A stretch of 64,000 nucleotides of DNA from Saccharomycopsis fibuligera x Saccharomycopsis cf. fibuligera. Lineage: Eukaryota > Ascomycota > Saccharomycetes > Ascoideales > Saccharomycopsidaceae. This document shows, piece after piece, positions 18,480-30,911 of this stretch. Numbering within the stretch: the stretch's first letter is position 1; each line of letters starts with the position of its first letter. A program made the position numbers and the translations under genes. Where the stretch lies: contig CP012811.1 of assembly GCA_001936135.1 (NCBI GenBank), positions 1,364,001 to 1,428,000 on the forward strand, written 5' to 3'. The notes under the pieces are model-generated. The model was not told the origin of the DNA. It did no database searches and worked only from the letters and a program-made list of their open reading frames with translations.

Positions 18480-21350
18480 CTACCGTTTGAACCCCATTTG
18501 TGCCTTGTAGTTCTCAACCTCCAGACGAGTTAACACATCCCCATCATCCCATCTGGCTGATGAGCTTCTTGAAAGGAAAGACTTACTATTAGCTCTCATC
18601 TTATGACTGGCAAAAATCTCCTCTAAATTCAAGTTACCAATAGGACCAAACAAGTGATCCGGATCAACACTTTGCTGATTCTTGAGTAAGTTGCGCAATT
18701 CAGGCGAGTTGGCCCAGCTTTTCAACACACTTGGATCCTCGTCATCTGAGGAGTCTGAATAGATCTCTGGTAGCACAGTCTTGGGCTGTTTATGATGATG
18801 CTGATACTTGTGTTTTTTCTGAGCCAGAAGTTGCTGCTGTTTTTGTAATTTGGAAATGTTGGCAGAGCCTGTTATAATGACGGACGATTGATCAACATAT
18901 GAATTATTTGGTGTAAGCATTATAGGAGGATTGATTCTTTCGTTGGAATGGTGCGATATGTTTGATGCGCTCGTGTCCGCACTTCCAGAGAACATGGCAG
19001 CAGTAGTTGCTGCATTTTTTATCAACGTTGATTTCATTAACTGTGATCCAATAAACTTAGATTGGTTCGTTGGCGTGGCAAAGGATGTCGATGATGTGTC
19101 AGCTTTCTGCTGTTGATTAGTATCACTACCGCTACCAGAGTCCCCTATGCTGGTTTTCTTTTTCGTATCGGATTTCTTAGAATTTTTCAAAAAGTTCTTG
19201 CCATTATAATTTTCCATATCATCATTACCAAATGATAATCGAGTAATATTACTGGTTTTTTTGATTGATGAAAGCGTGCTGTCTTTCTTTAATTTTTCTG
19301 AAATTGGAGTCTTAAAGGTGTTGATATCTATTCTTTTGAATTCATCATCATCGGTTTTCCCTTTATTACCTTCACTGGTTTTTCTTTTCTTTTTACCCTC
19401 AGTTTCTTCTGAATTGTCAGAGTTACTAGGTTTGCCAGCATTGTGGGCGTCCTCGACAACATCAGAGTGTTTTCTTTTTGAGACATCTGCAACTTTCTTC
19501 AGCGGATTTTGAGCTTTTAGAGTAGTGTTGTTTGTGACAATGCTTTCATTATTTTCAAAAACGCTCAGTTTGGTGCTTGGTTTGTCTGACTTCGTGGTCT
19601 GCTGCTTAGATGACGGTGATGGAATCTTGGATCCCTGATCATCTTTCTTCGTAAGCTTTTTTGGCGGCGATACTAGTGTAGGTAGCTTTGGATATAACGT
19701 AGTATTAGAACTAATTCCAATACCAATACCAATATTACCACTTCTTTTGTTCAACGCAATGGTTGGATAATTTTTGGTAGTCTTGTTTTTCGTTGGGCTT
19801 TCGTCTTGCAGTTCTACTGCTAATTGGTGTTTTGGAGAAATGGACTCTTCAGGAATAACTTTTTTAATTGATTTGGCAGCACTTGATTCTGTTGGTGCCA
19901 TTAATCTTGCAACCAAAGAGCTGCCATTAATATTATTGTTGTTGTCGTTATGGTTACTGCTGCTTTTAGTTTCACTATTTGTATTATTGGTAGACGTCGT
20001 GGTGGCTGTTGTGGAACTACTGACACCAGAGATGGCTGTACTTTGCTTGGTAGAGGCTGACGAAATACTTCCAGTAATAGAACCAACGGATGGCTTTATT
20101 GGTGATGACTTTTTGCCGATAATTCTAGTCAGCGGTGCATTTCCGGCATTATAGTTCAATGTGGCTGTATAGCTGTTTTTATTGGTACTGGCTTCTGAGC
20201 CAACCTTTGAATGCTTGAAAATACTTTTGGCACGACTCAAGGCATTGGAGAAATACTGCCCTATACCAGCTTGATTGTCTTGGTTGGCCATTCTTGAGGT
20301 GCTAGATATGGATCCTGTGGATGATTTTGTAGTTACTGGCGAAACAGAGCTGCTCTTTTGATGCTGCTTAGCAGCCTCAGGTGGACCAAACTTTGTTTTA
20401 ATTGGTGAAGTGGATTTCTCTTCTCTAATTTTATTTATTTTCCTTTTAATGGTATTTGGACGGCCTATTTTTGGTTTTGTTTTGGCAACACCATTGCTAT
20501 AAGTAGCCTTTGTAACTCCTTGGCCTGAATTTACAAGCCCAGTAATGTTAATGTTGTTGCTGTTAGATGATGATGTGCTTTTTCGGATAGTTAAGGGAGT
20601 TCTTGAAGGTAAAGGGGCAAACTGTTTAGATTTCCTCGATGACTTTCTGCGTTCGCTGTTAAGAGAATGATTTTTCAAAGGAGAATCATGATGATCTATA
20701 GATTCAGGATTTAAGTCCACTTTATTGCTAAAAATATCTGGTCTTTGAGTATTACCTGAACCTTTGTTAATATTTTGCAACTTTATCTCCACCGGTGAAG
20801 ATAAATATAATGGGTTAATAGCAATAGATGATTTCTTCTTTTTAGCGGAAGGATTATTTGCATTATCAAGTAGATCTCGAGCATTTGAATCTATACTTGT
20901 TAGCGTTGGCTTTTTGTTAAAGTCTAAATGTACCGGCTGGAAAGAACTATTATTAATATTTACTGTAAGATTCTCTTTATTATCGTCGGCAGTATTGATG
21001 TTTATATTTGTTTCCTTATTAGCGTTTATATCATTATTGTTATGATTGTCAATACTACTAGCCACTGACTTCTTCTCCACTAACCTAACCGGAGATTTCT
21101 TTGGAGATTTTAATAAAAGCGTTATTTTGTTATTTGTAGTTGTGTCTAAATCATCATCAAAGTATATTAGCTCATTGATCTGGTCATTTAACCACTCTAG
21201 ATTGTGATTGACTGAGTGTTCAAAAGTCTGTGCTTGCAGGCAAACAACAGAGCTGAACTCTGCCATTTCCGATGAAACCCACTTGGATGTTCCGGGGATC
21301 AACGGTGGCTTAACATTTTTCGAAGCTTCTAATATCCAAAAATTGTCCAT
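18480..21350 (-). CDS. SLI15: SLI15, INCENP subunit of the chromosomal passenger complex
   Basis: The protein has 956 aa. The diagnostic part is the C-terminal IN-box (about 859-925): LPEIYSDSSDDEDPSVLKSW, then WANSPELRNLL and DPDHLFGPIGNLNLEEIF. This segment binds and activates the Aurora kinase Ipl1. The tail after it has a Ser-Ser-Ser cluster (SFLSRSSSARWDD), where INCENP proteins carry their Aurora-phosphorylated activation site. The N-terminal residues (about 1-70) should bind Survivin/Borealin (Bir1/Nbl1). The middle is basic, disordered and rich in Ser, Asn and Lys with many SP/TP sites, like the microtubule-binding and Cdk-regulated part of yeast Sli15. The complex corrects kinetochore attachments and acts at the anaphase spindle. 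The protein is longer than S. cerevisiae Sli15 (about 700 aa). Confidence 0.92.
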   Translation of the reverse strand: MDNFWILEASKNVKPPLIPGTSKWVSSEMAEFSSVVCLQAQTFEHSVNHNLEWLNDQINELIYFDDDLDTTTNNKITLLLKSPKKSPVRLVEKKSVASSIDNHNNNDINANKETNININTADDNKENLTVNINNSSFQPVHLDFNKKPTLTSIDSNARDLLDNANNPSAKKKKSSIAINPLYLSSPVEIKLQNINKGSGNTQRPDIFSNKVDLNPESIDHHDSPLKNHSLNSERRKSSRKSKQFAPLPSRTPLTIRKSTSSSNSNNINITGLVNSGQGVTKATYSNGVAKTKPKIGRPNTIKRKINKIREEKSTSPIKTKFGPPEAAKQHQKSSSVSPVTTKSSTGSISSTSRMANQDNQAGIGQYFSNALSRAKSIFKHSKVGSEASTNKNSYTATLNYNAGNAPLTRIIGKKSSPIKPSVGSITGSISSASTKQSTAISGVSSSTTATTTSTNNTNSETKSSSNHNDNNNNINGSSLVARLMAPTESSAAKSIKKVIPEESISPKHQLAVELQDESPTKNKTTKNYPTIALNKRSGNIGIGIGISSNTTLYPKLPTLVSPPKKLTKKDDQGSKIPSPSSKQQTTKSDKPSTKLSVFENNESIVTNNTTLKAQNPLKKVADVSKRKHSDVVEDAHNAGKPSNSDNSEETEGKKKRKTSEGNKGKTDDDEFKRIDINTFKTPISEKLKKDSTLSSIKKTSNITRLSFGNDDMENYNGKNFLKNSKKSDTKKKTSIGDSGSGSDTNQQQKADTSSTSFATPTNQSKFIGSQLMKSTLIKNAATTAAMFSGSADTSASNISHHSNERINPPIMLTPNNSYVDQSSVIITGSANISKLQKQQQLLAQKKHKYQHHHKQPKTVLPEIYSDSSDDEDPSVLKSWANSPELRNLLKNQQSVDPDHLFGPIGNLNLEEIFASHKMRANSKSFLSRSSSARWDDGDVLTRLEVENYKAQMGFKR

Positions 21351-22037
21351 GATTTGTTGTTAAGTCTATTAGTCAGTGTGGCTGATTGCTGGATAGCTCA
21401 ACAAAAGCTGGGGTCCTTGGGAATAATAATGCAAACGAAAGATGTAATGAAAAGAACAAAGCGAATGATGGCAGTGGGAGGACCCTTATGAGGTATCAGA
21501 AGCGTACAGTGATAGTTCGTGAGCCAGCAGCAGCGAAAAACAGTAGGACAAAGGCAAAAGATCCCGGAAAGTATGTGATAAAAGTGTCTTCAGCTGCTAA
21601 AGAGAGACCAGTTTTGTCTATTTATTTTTGTTTTGTTTTGTTTTTGTTTTTTCAAGGTTTCCGCAGGTCTGTTTACGTTTCGGATCTTTTGTTTTTGTTT
21701 TCTCAGAAACCAAAACATTAGTAACGTGACCCGTCATGTGATTTGACAACCTCGTACCCTCAACATACATACAGATAACAACCTTTATAAGCTGCTTCCT
21801 GCCACTCTGATGGACTAAATATAGATTTATATATTCACGCTGTTAAAATATTAAGTAGTCCTTGGAATGAGAGGAAAAAAGAAATAAAAAAACGATTCTG
21901 GGAAATCAACAAAAGTTTGCAAAAGAAAAAACAGGAAACAAAACGCCAAAAAAAGAGAAACGAGAAGCAAAAACCAAAACCGCAAAAATAACTTAAAATA
22001 AAAAACATCAAAATGGAAAAAACAAAAACGAAAAATT
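21351..22037. other. Intergenic region upstream of SLI15 and downstream of IQG1
   Basis: A 687-bp spacer between two minus-strand genes. The part near IQG1 (about 21870-22035) is strongly A-rich on the plus strand. A short plus-strand open frame near 21386-21721 has no recognisable domain and is probably chance. Confidence 0.4.
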
Positions 22038-25000
22038 TTATGCAGAATTGTCATAAAATTTCTTGAAAATAAAATTGAGAAAAGTGTCTGTGTGGAATTT
22101 AACAATTCCATCATAAATTTCGACGTACTCGTTATTTTCATACTGGGTAAAGAGCAAGTCGTCAAGACTCAACTTAGCAACTGCATTAGGAATTGGAATT
22201 GATCCGCTAGCTGCCTCAATCAAGAAAACACCAACTTCATCACAACTAAACATCAAATCAACTTTAGGCAACTCTTGGCCCTTGACGCCTTTCAATTCAG
22301 CAAGAATACCCTGATCATATAAGTAGCGTGCACCATATTTGTAAGAACCAAACTTTGGAGTCTTTCCTTGTCTACGTAATTGTTTTTGATAAAAGTACTG
22401 TTTGCTGATAAAAGGAAAAAGTTTCTTTTTTCTGCGCTGGTCGGGCTTGCTTTGCAATGAGGCAACAGTTTTGCTGATGTAATCGTTATACACGTCAAGG
22501 AGCTTTTTCAATCTTTGTTCTTTGTCTTCAACTCCCTTGAGCACAAGCTCAGCAGAGTATATCTGCTGCTGCTTAGCTGATCTTTGATCTTTCTTGGCTC
22601 TAATATCATGAGCAATTTCATTTACAAGCTGCTGAAAGTTGTTGCTTCTTGACAAAATACCCATAGTTTCAAGCTCAAGAATTTTTTCTAAAGCAAGACA
22701 CTTCAAGTCATGGTATGTCATCTTGCTCAAATCGCCCAAAGACCCTTGTTGAGCATTGGTGTACATGCTTTTCTCAATCTTTTCTTTATTCTCATCCTCG
22801 ATAATTTGTGCAAATTTAAGCTCATCATCAGGTTTGATTTTGGACAATAACAAGTCTAGCAAGTTTCTTCCATTCTGCACTTGCATCATATAAATCACAC
22901 AGCGTTTAGCCTGGATTAGCAAAGTATTAGTCTTGGAGCCAAACTTGCCAGGAACATCTTTCACCGTTGGTGTCAATGTAAGTTTTAATTCCTTAGAGCC
23001 AATGGCAAGCTTCAAGTTTCTTGCGTTTTTGGTCAACTCAGTTAGTTCTAAAAGATATTCTTGTATCACATCATTTTCATCAAAAAGTGTGTTGTTTTCA
23101 CTAATAAGTTTGGTAATATTGGTCAACTCATCAACTTCGATAAGCAAAGTAGGCTTTTTATAGTTACTCAAGTCATTGAGCACAGAAATTCCATAAAGTC
23201 TTTCAATGTCTGGATGCCTGGTTAATTTTCTCAACGTTCTTTCCACTAGATCAGATTGAGATTCAATATAGTCGTTCAATGGCTGCAAGTAGACTTCTTC
23301 AATCGGAAATGGTGCCATTAATACCATTTGGCTGAGCAATTTGGTGATCTCCAACAAATTTTCTTTAAGTTTGATGGTGGTGCGAGAATTGAGTGTGGTC
23401 AATGTGATGCCGTAATTTTCTGGGTGACAGATTATCAGATTCATGTACAAATCAACTAAAATATAACCAGAGATAGACAAAGCTAACTTGTCTGTTATTT
23501 CTGGAAACTTTACTTTAAGCTTTGTATACATTGAAGACATCAAAGCTTTGACAAAATCAGGGAATTGATCAACTTTTTCGTTGAACAATTCAACAAAGTT
23601 ATTACTTAACTCTCTCAACTGAGCCAAATTTTTGACGAATTGTGTTCTCACTTTTGGCTTCTGGATTGATTCTTCAACACTTATGTTTACTCTTGATGGT
23701 TTACCTTCACCTTCCAAAATGGATTGATAAATTTTTAATGGATTGCTTTCAAGAGACAATTCGTCAATATCAGAAATAGAACTGATCAAAGATCCGAATA
23801 AGTTTTTCAAAGTATTCTTTTGAGTATTGGTTCTGATAAAAGCATTGAACAATTTTTGCCAAAGAGCAGAGGTGTTTTCAACGTAGTTTGTAGCAAACTC
23901 ATCAAAATCAGCAGCTTTTTCTATAGCAGTTCCAATCATTTCAGAAAGGAATCTGATAAACATAAACTCTTCTCTTTTGCTTGCCTTGTGAAGGTTTTCA
24001 TCCTCAACTTTTCTTGTAGGACTGTGACTGCGGGGTCTTCTTTTTGTAGTTAAGGTGTTTAAGCCGCAACCGCCATAGTTGAAAACTTTCAAAATACTAT
24101 TTTGTAAATCTTTGAGGCTAATGTTAGAAAACTCAAACTTGTCAGCGATTGTGATAAAGTAGCGCGGTTGCGTTTGCAACAAATAAAAGACCTTTTGATA
24201 AATTTCAACTCTTTGCCTTGTTGATTTATTCAATGAATTAATATCAACCTGGCCAATAGATGGATCCATTTCCACCTTATATCCGCTGTAACCATTATTT
24301 CTCAATCTAATAAGTTCATCCAACGTACTCTTATTCTTTACAAGCAACGCAATCTTGATATCGAGTTCTTTGTTAGTTTGTTCAAGATTTTCAGTTTCTC
24401 TTGTTTTGTAAAGAATTTTTTCATTCAATTGATTTAAGTAAATTTCATCCTGGAAATCTTTCTCAGTATCATTGAGCAAATGAGCAAACTTGGAGATCAC
24501 AGAAAGTGGGGGGTTTTTCATGGTTATTAACTTTCTGTATGCATCGCCAAAATCTTTGCCCTTGATGAAACTTTGAATCTTGATAATTTTGGCAATATTG
24601 GCCAAATAATAAGCATCTCTTTCCCTGTTGGCTTTTCTAACAAGCAAACCACGGATGGCAGCTTGGACGTTTATCACAGAATCTTCATTATCTTCCAAAT
24701 CGTCCAATAAAATATCCTGGCTAAATCTGCCCAAAAGACCTCTAATCAAGCTTTGCACTTCAATAGTTTCTGATTCTGCTTCGTGTAACTCCTTTTTAAA
24801 CTCGGCGAGCTCCTGTCTGTATTGCTTACCCCTTATAAGGGCGTTGAATTTGCTGACCTTTGATTCGCACAAGTCCAAAGTGTCCAATACCACATTCAAA
24901 TTATTTCTAGCAACACCTCCTCTAGCAATCGATTGTAGTTCTATGATTTCAGATCTCGACTTGTTGATCAAAGCGCTAAGTTTGAACATTTTGCGCTTAT

Positions 25001-25912
25001 ACAAAACAGCTCTGATTTTAGATTGAAACAAAATCATTGATTCTCCTATTTCTTTTATGGTGCTCAAGTTCGCCTCATGAGACTCTCTGAATAACTTACC
25101 ACGGATCAAAGCTTGCAATCTGATGATTGGTGATGAAGAGTAGTCCAACGTTTTTAACTGTGTCACTAATGCTTTTCTGACCAAGACTCCTCTCAAAATA
25201 GATTGCAACTCAGTGATGGAACTTTCAGCCTTGTATGCTTTTCTCAAATATTTAGTTGCCTTTTTATTGTAAAGAATTTTGCGGATTACTGCTTGCAATC
25301 TCACCATTGGGTCCTGTGATCCAGCATCAATAAGGCTATCCAAATGGTCCAACAATCTATCTCTAGCCAAATTGCCTCTTATTATAGACTGTAAAGTAAC
25401 AATATGACCACCGTTTCTCTTATAAATTTTCTTTACTGAGTGTCTTAAATACTTTCTTGTTATTGCACCTCTTATAATCGATTGTAATTCAATCATCAGC
25501 GGTGTTGCTGACTTCATCATCAACTCAGTGATCAACGGACCATTTCTGAGACTCAGGGCCCTGATAATTGACTGCAATTGCACAAATATTGGCTCATTAG
25601 CTTTCAAGACCATTTTTTGCACAAACATTTTGTAACGAAATAGTGAGCCTCTTGCAAGGGATTGGAACTTGATAACGCTTTTAAGCATAAGCTCTAGTTC
25701 TTCATTACTTGGTTCAGGATCTTCTGGCTCTTCTGGCTCAACTTCAACAATAGGCTCAGGAACTGGTGGTAAATGGCGTTTTGGGCTCTTCGTTTTGTTT
25801 CTTCTGCTATAATTGTACTCTTCATCGTCATCGTCATAGTCGTTATAATATCTGGCGTTATTGCCATTACCAAATTTATTATTTTTGGCACGACCGTTTG
25901 AGGGGCTATCAT

Positions 25913-25948
<36 letters not shown>

Positions 25949-26771
25949 GCGGCATTGGTTTTCCATTTTGATCTTTTTTAACTGAGCTAAAGTTTGGTAA
26001 GTTTGCACCATCCAAAGCTTTTTGCGACGCGCTGATTTCTTCCTCGGTGAATTCAAGCTTACCAACCAAGTCAGTCATTTGGGGAGCTCTTTCATCTTGT
26101 GCAAGCAAGTAACTTAAAGCGTGGATACAAAATATCACTTTTGGAATATTTTTCTTGTCGTATAAGTCGGTAAGCTCGAATCTAAAAAGATCTGGTATTC
26201 CCACAATATCTAAGAACTTGAAGAAATTGTTGATATTTTCCGTATGTTTGAACTGAAGTCTCTTTGAAGATGGTACAATCTTTTTGACAAGCTCTGGCAC
26301 AAAAGCTTGAGTCAACTTTGCCAATATCACCCCATCTCTAAAACCATCACTACAAAGCTCTGCTTCTGAAGGAAGTTCTTCATTGATGCATCTTTCTATC
26401 CAATGTTTAGCTTCACCAACACGACATAAGTATTCGTAACCTTGTAAATCATGTCTTTGATGGTCTGCCCATGAGGCATTCAAATGCTCGTCGGAATTTT
26501 TCTTGGCCAATTTTTTGCGGCCTCTGAGCCCAGTAACATTTTCGGTATCAAGTTCGCTAATGGTGCTCGATCTGGAAAGCAAGACACTGCTATTCGGATT
26601 TGGTTTCAAAGCAGCAGATGGGGTCCTGCTCAGATTGACAAGGTTGAGATTTTCTCTCAATGGCTTGTTGGAGAGACTGGCGATTCTTGAGCTAGAACTT
26701 CTTGGGCTCTCTGAGCTCAAGTTTTGCAAATACCGATTTGCAATGTTGCCTCGTCTCGGTGAGGTGCTCAT
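22038..26771 (-). CDS. IQG1: IQG1/CYK1, IQGAP scaffold of the cytokinetic ring
   Basis: The protein has 1577 aa, near the usual yeast IQGAP length. Domains in order: a disordered N-terminus with SP sites; a calponin-homology actin-binding domain (about 108-230; HWIERCINEELPS, NINNFFKFLDIVGIPDLFRF); a spacer with a poly-Ser run; and about 13 IQ-like repeats (about 365-760) of the form LQSIIRGxxxR, which bind calmodulin and myosin light chain. Then come a RasGAP-related domain (about 840-1200) and the RasGAP C-terminal domain (about 1390-1577; NDYISKTVASLQSKPDQRRK). IQGAP recruits actin to the contractile ring and is essential for cytokinesis. The RasGAP-related part lacks GAP activity in this family and instead takes part in GTPase binding. 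Confidence 0.96.
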
Positions 26772-28003
26772 TGAAGATCACGAATGTAAACGATAGCGAG
26801 ATGGTATAATTTCTGTTATATATTTGAGGGTAGTGAGAAATGATGGGGTAGATGGTATAAAGGTAGGCAAACGTCAAAACGGAGAGATCAAGAAAAAGAA
26901 AAAAAAAAAAAAAAAAAAAAATAAGTTAAAAGGAGAATGTAGAATAAGTCAAGGAGTAACCAACGCCATCACTGAATGATACCTCTTTGCTTTACTGCGA
27001 AATCGTTTGTTTTGATTTTTATTTTTCCTTCTTTATCAGTTTCCGGCCACACTGCATGATGGTGCATATAATTACCCAATATAGCAATTAATAAATATTC
27101 CCTTCAGGGCGGTACAACAACACAGGAAAGTCACGCATATCATGTGGTAAAGTTTCTCTATAAGGTGAGGCTACGCAACAACTGAATATTGTAATTACCC
27201 AAAACTCACCGAATGACATTGCAGCAACATTAGTAGTAGTTTTGTTTGAGGTATCCATTTTGTATGCGTGCGTATTGAGTAAGACCTCTCGCTATTGATG
27301 ATCATGTTGGACAATTTGAACTACACGCCAAGCAAAGCAACGTGTAACGCAGCATCGAATAAAGACTTTTTGCGGAATTCGAAACCGCCGGAAAGAAAGA
27401 TGAAAGAGATTTATGGTAAATGCTAAACAAACAGGTGGAGCACTGTTTGGCTAAATGTCCAGTGGCACAAGCATTATGGAAAAAATTACATCTAAATAAG
27501 GAATTGAGCTTGTAGACTCAGTCTTTGCATGTTAGCAGCGGTACGCGACGAGGAGGAGATGAAAAAAAAAAAAAAAAAAATTATAGCAGACTACTATGAA
27601 TTAGTGGATGGATGGAGATATCTATAAACTGTCTGATAGATTGACAAAGCATGCATGGCACAGGTCACGCCCGGAAAACAGAAAGGGGAGGATACGTAAA
27701 AGTTAGGAGTGTGAGAAATACAGAAAGTTTGATGAGAGAAAACAACAACGTGTAACATAAAGAAAGAACATCAAAAGTCTCAAGCAAAAGAAAAAACAAA
27801 CAAAGCAAGCAAGCAAACAAACAAACAGCAACAAACAAACAGCAAACAGTAAACAAAAACAAAAACAAAAACAAAAACAGAACAAAAACAGCAAAAACAT
27901 ACGCTGAATGCGACAGAAAATAAAAATCTAATCTAATGTAATCAAAACAACTTGGAGATGGCAACGACGAACAAAGCATAGAGTGGCATAGCATCGAGTC
28001 TTG
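26772..28003. other. Intergenic between IQG1 and BEM1, simple-sequence rich
   Basis: This 1.23-kb region is upstream of IQG1 and downstream of BEM1, both on the minus strand. A runs lie near 26900-26920 and 27561-27580. A long AACAAA/AAACAAGC-type purine-rich tract lies at about 27780-27900 and makes Phe/Leu-rich antisense open frames. I see no gene. Confidence 0.45.
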
Positions 28004-28223
28004 TTATATCTTATCGCCATCAATCCCAACATCCCCACTTCCCTCGCCAATAACGTTGCCTTCATCATCACCGCCCATTTCATCATCAGTAATGATTATC
28101 AACTTCAACTTTGGATCCTTTTGCATAATACTTCTCAATATCTCGTCATTGTCAATTTCTTTGCTATTCAATTCGTAGTCGTCGTCATTGTTGAGGTTGC
28201 CAAGATCGGCGTCATTGCCATAA

Positions 28224-28255
<32 letters not shown>

Positions 28256-28758
28256 GACTGCTGAACTGCCGCTTTTACCTCGCACAAATAGCCTGATTTT
28301 GTCCCATCTGAAGCTTATCCGGTTGCCGATCTTCATCTTGAGGTCAAGCAAAGTAGTATTCGTAGGCACCGAGATGGCAAAGATGTCGTCTTCGTAAAAG
28401 AACTTAATCTTGGCGTTTTTTATCTTTATATTCGATGCTGGTGGTGCTGGTGGCGTGTTCAAGCTAGCAGACAATGATGATGGTCCGTTGTTGCCATTGT
28501 CGGCGCCGATATACTGCACACCGCTACCTGGGATTGCTGGTGTTGTCGTGGTTATTTTCAAACTTGGCTTGCCGTTTACATTTCCGTTGATGTCGCCTGC
28601 TTCTTCCGACGCAGCAGCAGCAGCAGCAGCAGCAGCAGCACCTAGACCGCCTTCAGAATGGCTGGTAGCATCAGTTGAGATCGAATCAGTCTTGAGCCCA
28701 TTTCCAACACCACTGAGGCTGGAGTTTGGATGATAATTATTGCTGCTATTGCTGCTGC

Positions 28759-28807
<49 letters not shown>

Positions 28808-30782
28808 ATTATTATTATTAATATTATTCATATTCAATTGCGCCATCTGGTAGCTTAAGTGAGACTGGGATCCGGATTCCTTAGTCTCGGCGCTGGATCT
28901 AGCGCTTCGGGCACTATTAGCTGCCGAATAGTGGTGCAATGATGGCGGCGGGACAATACTAGTATTTGTTGTGCTGGCGCTTGGGACAACGCCTAGTTGA
29001 AGTTGAGCCTGTTCAAGCTTATACTTTTCCAATCCGTTTTCATTGAACCCAACGACATCGGGCAACGCTGGCACCGCTAATGCCGCGGCGTCTTGGTCGT
29101 GCTGGGTCTCAGTGTCAATTTGCTTGTCTATATCATTTCTCAAGCTAAAGAACGAAAGGACCGCTTTTGACGTGGATATACTGTGGGGCAAACTGACCAA
29201 GACTTGCAAGTACTCATTGAGTTTAGTATATCTAGCAAAGGAGGTGATGGCGGTAACGTTAGGCACTGGTGCCGGGATGTTTGGGATATCTTGCTCCGTT
29301 GGAAACTCATGCTTCTTCAATTGCACTTGAAATTCGTAAAAGTCATCATAGTATCTGGCCAATGATCTGGTTTTGTTGTTGCTTAGCTTTGCAACCACAT
29401 GGTACCAGTACCTTCCTTGTCTTTCATCACTGACTGATGGCTTGTTGTAGTAGAAGTTGTCAATGTAGACATCAGTTACGTGGACTTGAGTGTCGTAAAG
29501 CGAACTTGTTTCTGCATTGTATGGTGAGTTGGTGTAAATGTTGTAGGATTGTGGTGCGGCGGTATTTGAGCCGTTGCTGGATTGACTGACTGCGTCATCA
29601 TATTCGTATAATGTTCTTTGATGCAATTGTTGGCCTTGATAAGCATGTGGATGCTGCTGGTGCTGCTGGTGCTGCTGACTGTTGGAATAATATTCGTCCT
29701 CGGTTAGACTGATTGACGCTGCTTTGTACTTTGCAGTCTTGCTTTTCCATTCTTCCACCGTTGGCAAGTTAGCTTCTTTGATCTCGTCAATGATATCGCC
29801 GCCGCTGACTTTCTTTGTGGCAAGATTCAAAGTCTTGATGTATCCAACAGGGACCAAACCTGGACCGCCGAGTCTGTTTATGGGTTTTGCAATAAACCAT
29901 TCAAACTCGTGATGAGCGCAAAGAATCAAGTACTCGCCCTTTTTCACGTCCAACTCGTCGGAATCTGGTCTTGCCTCAAAGTCGTACATCACGATACCAT
30001 AAAGCACTGCGTTAATGCTGGCTGTGTTGTTGTTGTTGTTGATGTTGTTGTTGGAAATAGAAGTGGCAATCCCGCTGCCGTTGCTGAAACTTGCAGAGTG
30101 GCCGGCAAGCGACGGTCTTCGTGAGCTTGGGCCGCTGCTACTGAATCTTTCTGGAGACAAGGCGCTTGGAGAATTGGACAAGTGCAAGTTGCTGATAATA
30201 AAGCTATTGTTGTTTTTGTTGGTGGAGTAGGAGTCTGGCCGTTTGCGCTGGTTTAACACTTCAAAGCAAGAGACCGGGACGAGTCCCTTGACATTTGTCA
30301 ACGGGTTGCAGGCTTCGTAGTACTGCAGGTCGTTTTCACGGCCAATGACCCAGTAGAAGTCGCCAGATTGGAAAGAAAGCTCTTGGGGCGACGATGCGGT
30401 GTGGTCCTGAGTAGCACGGATGATTTTCTTTGGCGCGTCATTGTTGTTTGAGTGAGCGGAGATGGACGCCGAAGACGAAGCGACTAGCGAGGCGGTGAAG
30501 TTGGACGAGGAGCCGTTTATGGAGGACATTCTGGAGTGGTGGTTGTTGTTGCTGCTGCTGTTGGAAGCAGAAGCGCCAGGGGCAGTAGAGGTAGAGATGG
30601 AGGTGGAAGAGCTGTTGCTAGAGGATCTCTTGTCGCCTTTTTCGCCCTTGAGGGACTTTCTTATTCCCTAAAGCGGTGGTGTTAGTATTTTGGGCATTTT
30701 TAGAATGGCGGTGTTTTGGATATCAGATTGAGAAACAAGAAACAAGAAACAACAGGCAGGACGGTATACATACTCTCATCAT
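28004..30782 (-). CDS. BEM1: BEM1, SH3-PX-PB1 polarity scaffold, two exons with a 9-nt first exon
   Basis: Exons are 30774-30782 (ATG ATG AGA) and 28004-30667, giving 890 aa. Without the intron the first ATG is 30529, which drops a basic, Ser-rich N-terminus (GIRKSLKGEKGDKRSS). Domains: SH3-1 (about 84-142; ELSFQSGDFYWV, GLVPVSCFEV), SH3-2 (about 223-283; GIVMYDFEARPDSDELDVKK, GLVPVGYIKTL), PX (about 393-519; YWYHVVAKL, RYYDDFYEFQ) and C-terminal PB1 (about 747-865; IKFFYEDDIFAISVP). Bem1 links Cdc24, GTP-Cdc42 and PAK kinases at sites of polarised growth; its PB1 domain binds Cdc24 and its PX domain binds phosphoinositides. A long poly-Asn run and poly-Ala blocks are inserted between PX and PB1, and another poly-Ala run lies inside PB1. 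These are absent from S. cerevisiae Bem1 (551 aa). Confidence 0.93.
28225..28262. repeat. GCT/CTG trinucleotide run encoding poly-Ala inside the BEM1 PB1 domain
   Basis: About twelve near-perfect triplets, read as Ala in the BEM1 frame. They lie between RLFVRGKS and the acidic end of PB1. Confidence 0.85.
30668..30773 (-). other. BEM1 intron, 106 nt
   Basis: On the minus strand the donor is GTATGT from 30773, the branch point is TACTAAC at 30681-30687, and the acceptor TTTAG ends at 30668. It is phase 0, after codon 3. The 46 codons between the acceptor and the next ATG are open. Confidence 0.88.
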
Positions 30783-30874
30783 CTTGGCGGCTTGTGTGTG
30801 TGGTATAGGATAGGATGGGGAGAATGGATCTGGAATAAGGCAATAATAATCAGAGACTGTTTTAGATTTGGCTT

Positions 30875-30876
<2 letters not shown>

Positions 30877-30910
<34 letters not shown>
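30877..30910. repeat. Poly(dT) tract, 34 nt
   Basis: An uninterrupted T run 95 bp upstream of the BEM1 start. Long poly(dA:dT) tracts exclude nucleosomes in yeast promoters. Confidence 0.9.

Positions 30911-30911
<1 letters not shown>

Noticed and set aside
21700-21780. Possible intron for an upstream SLI15 exon (ATGTATGT and TACTAAT)
   Set aside because: No upstream in-frame ATG exon, and the SLI15 start already gives a plausible N-terminus.
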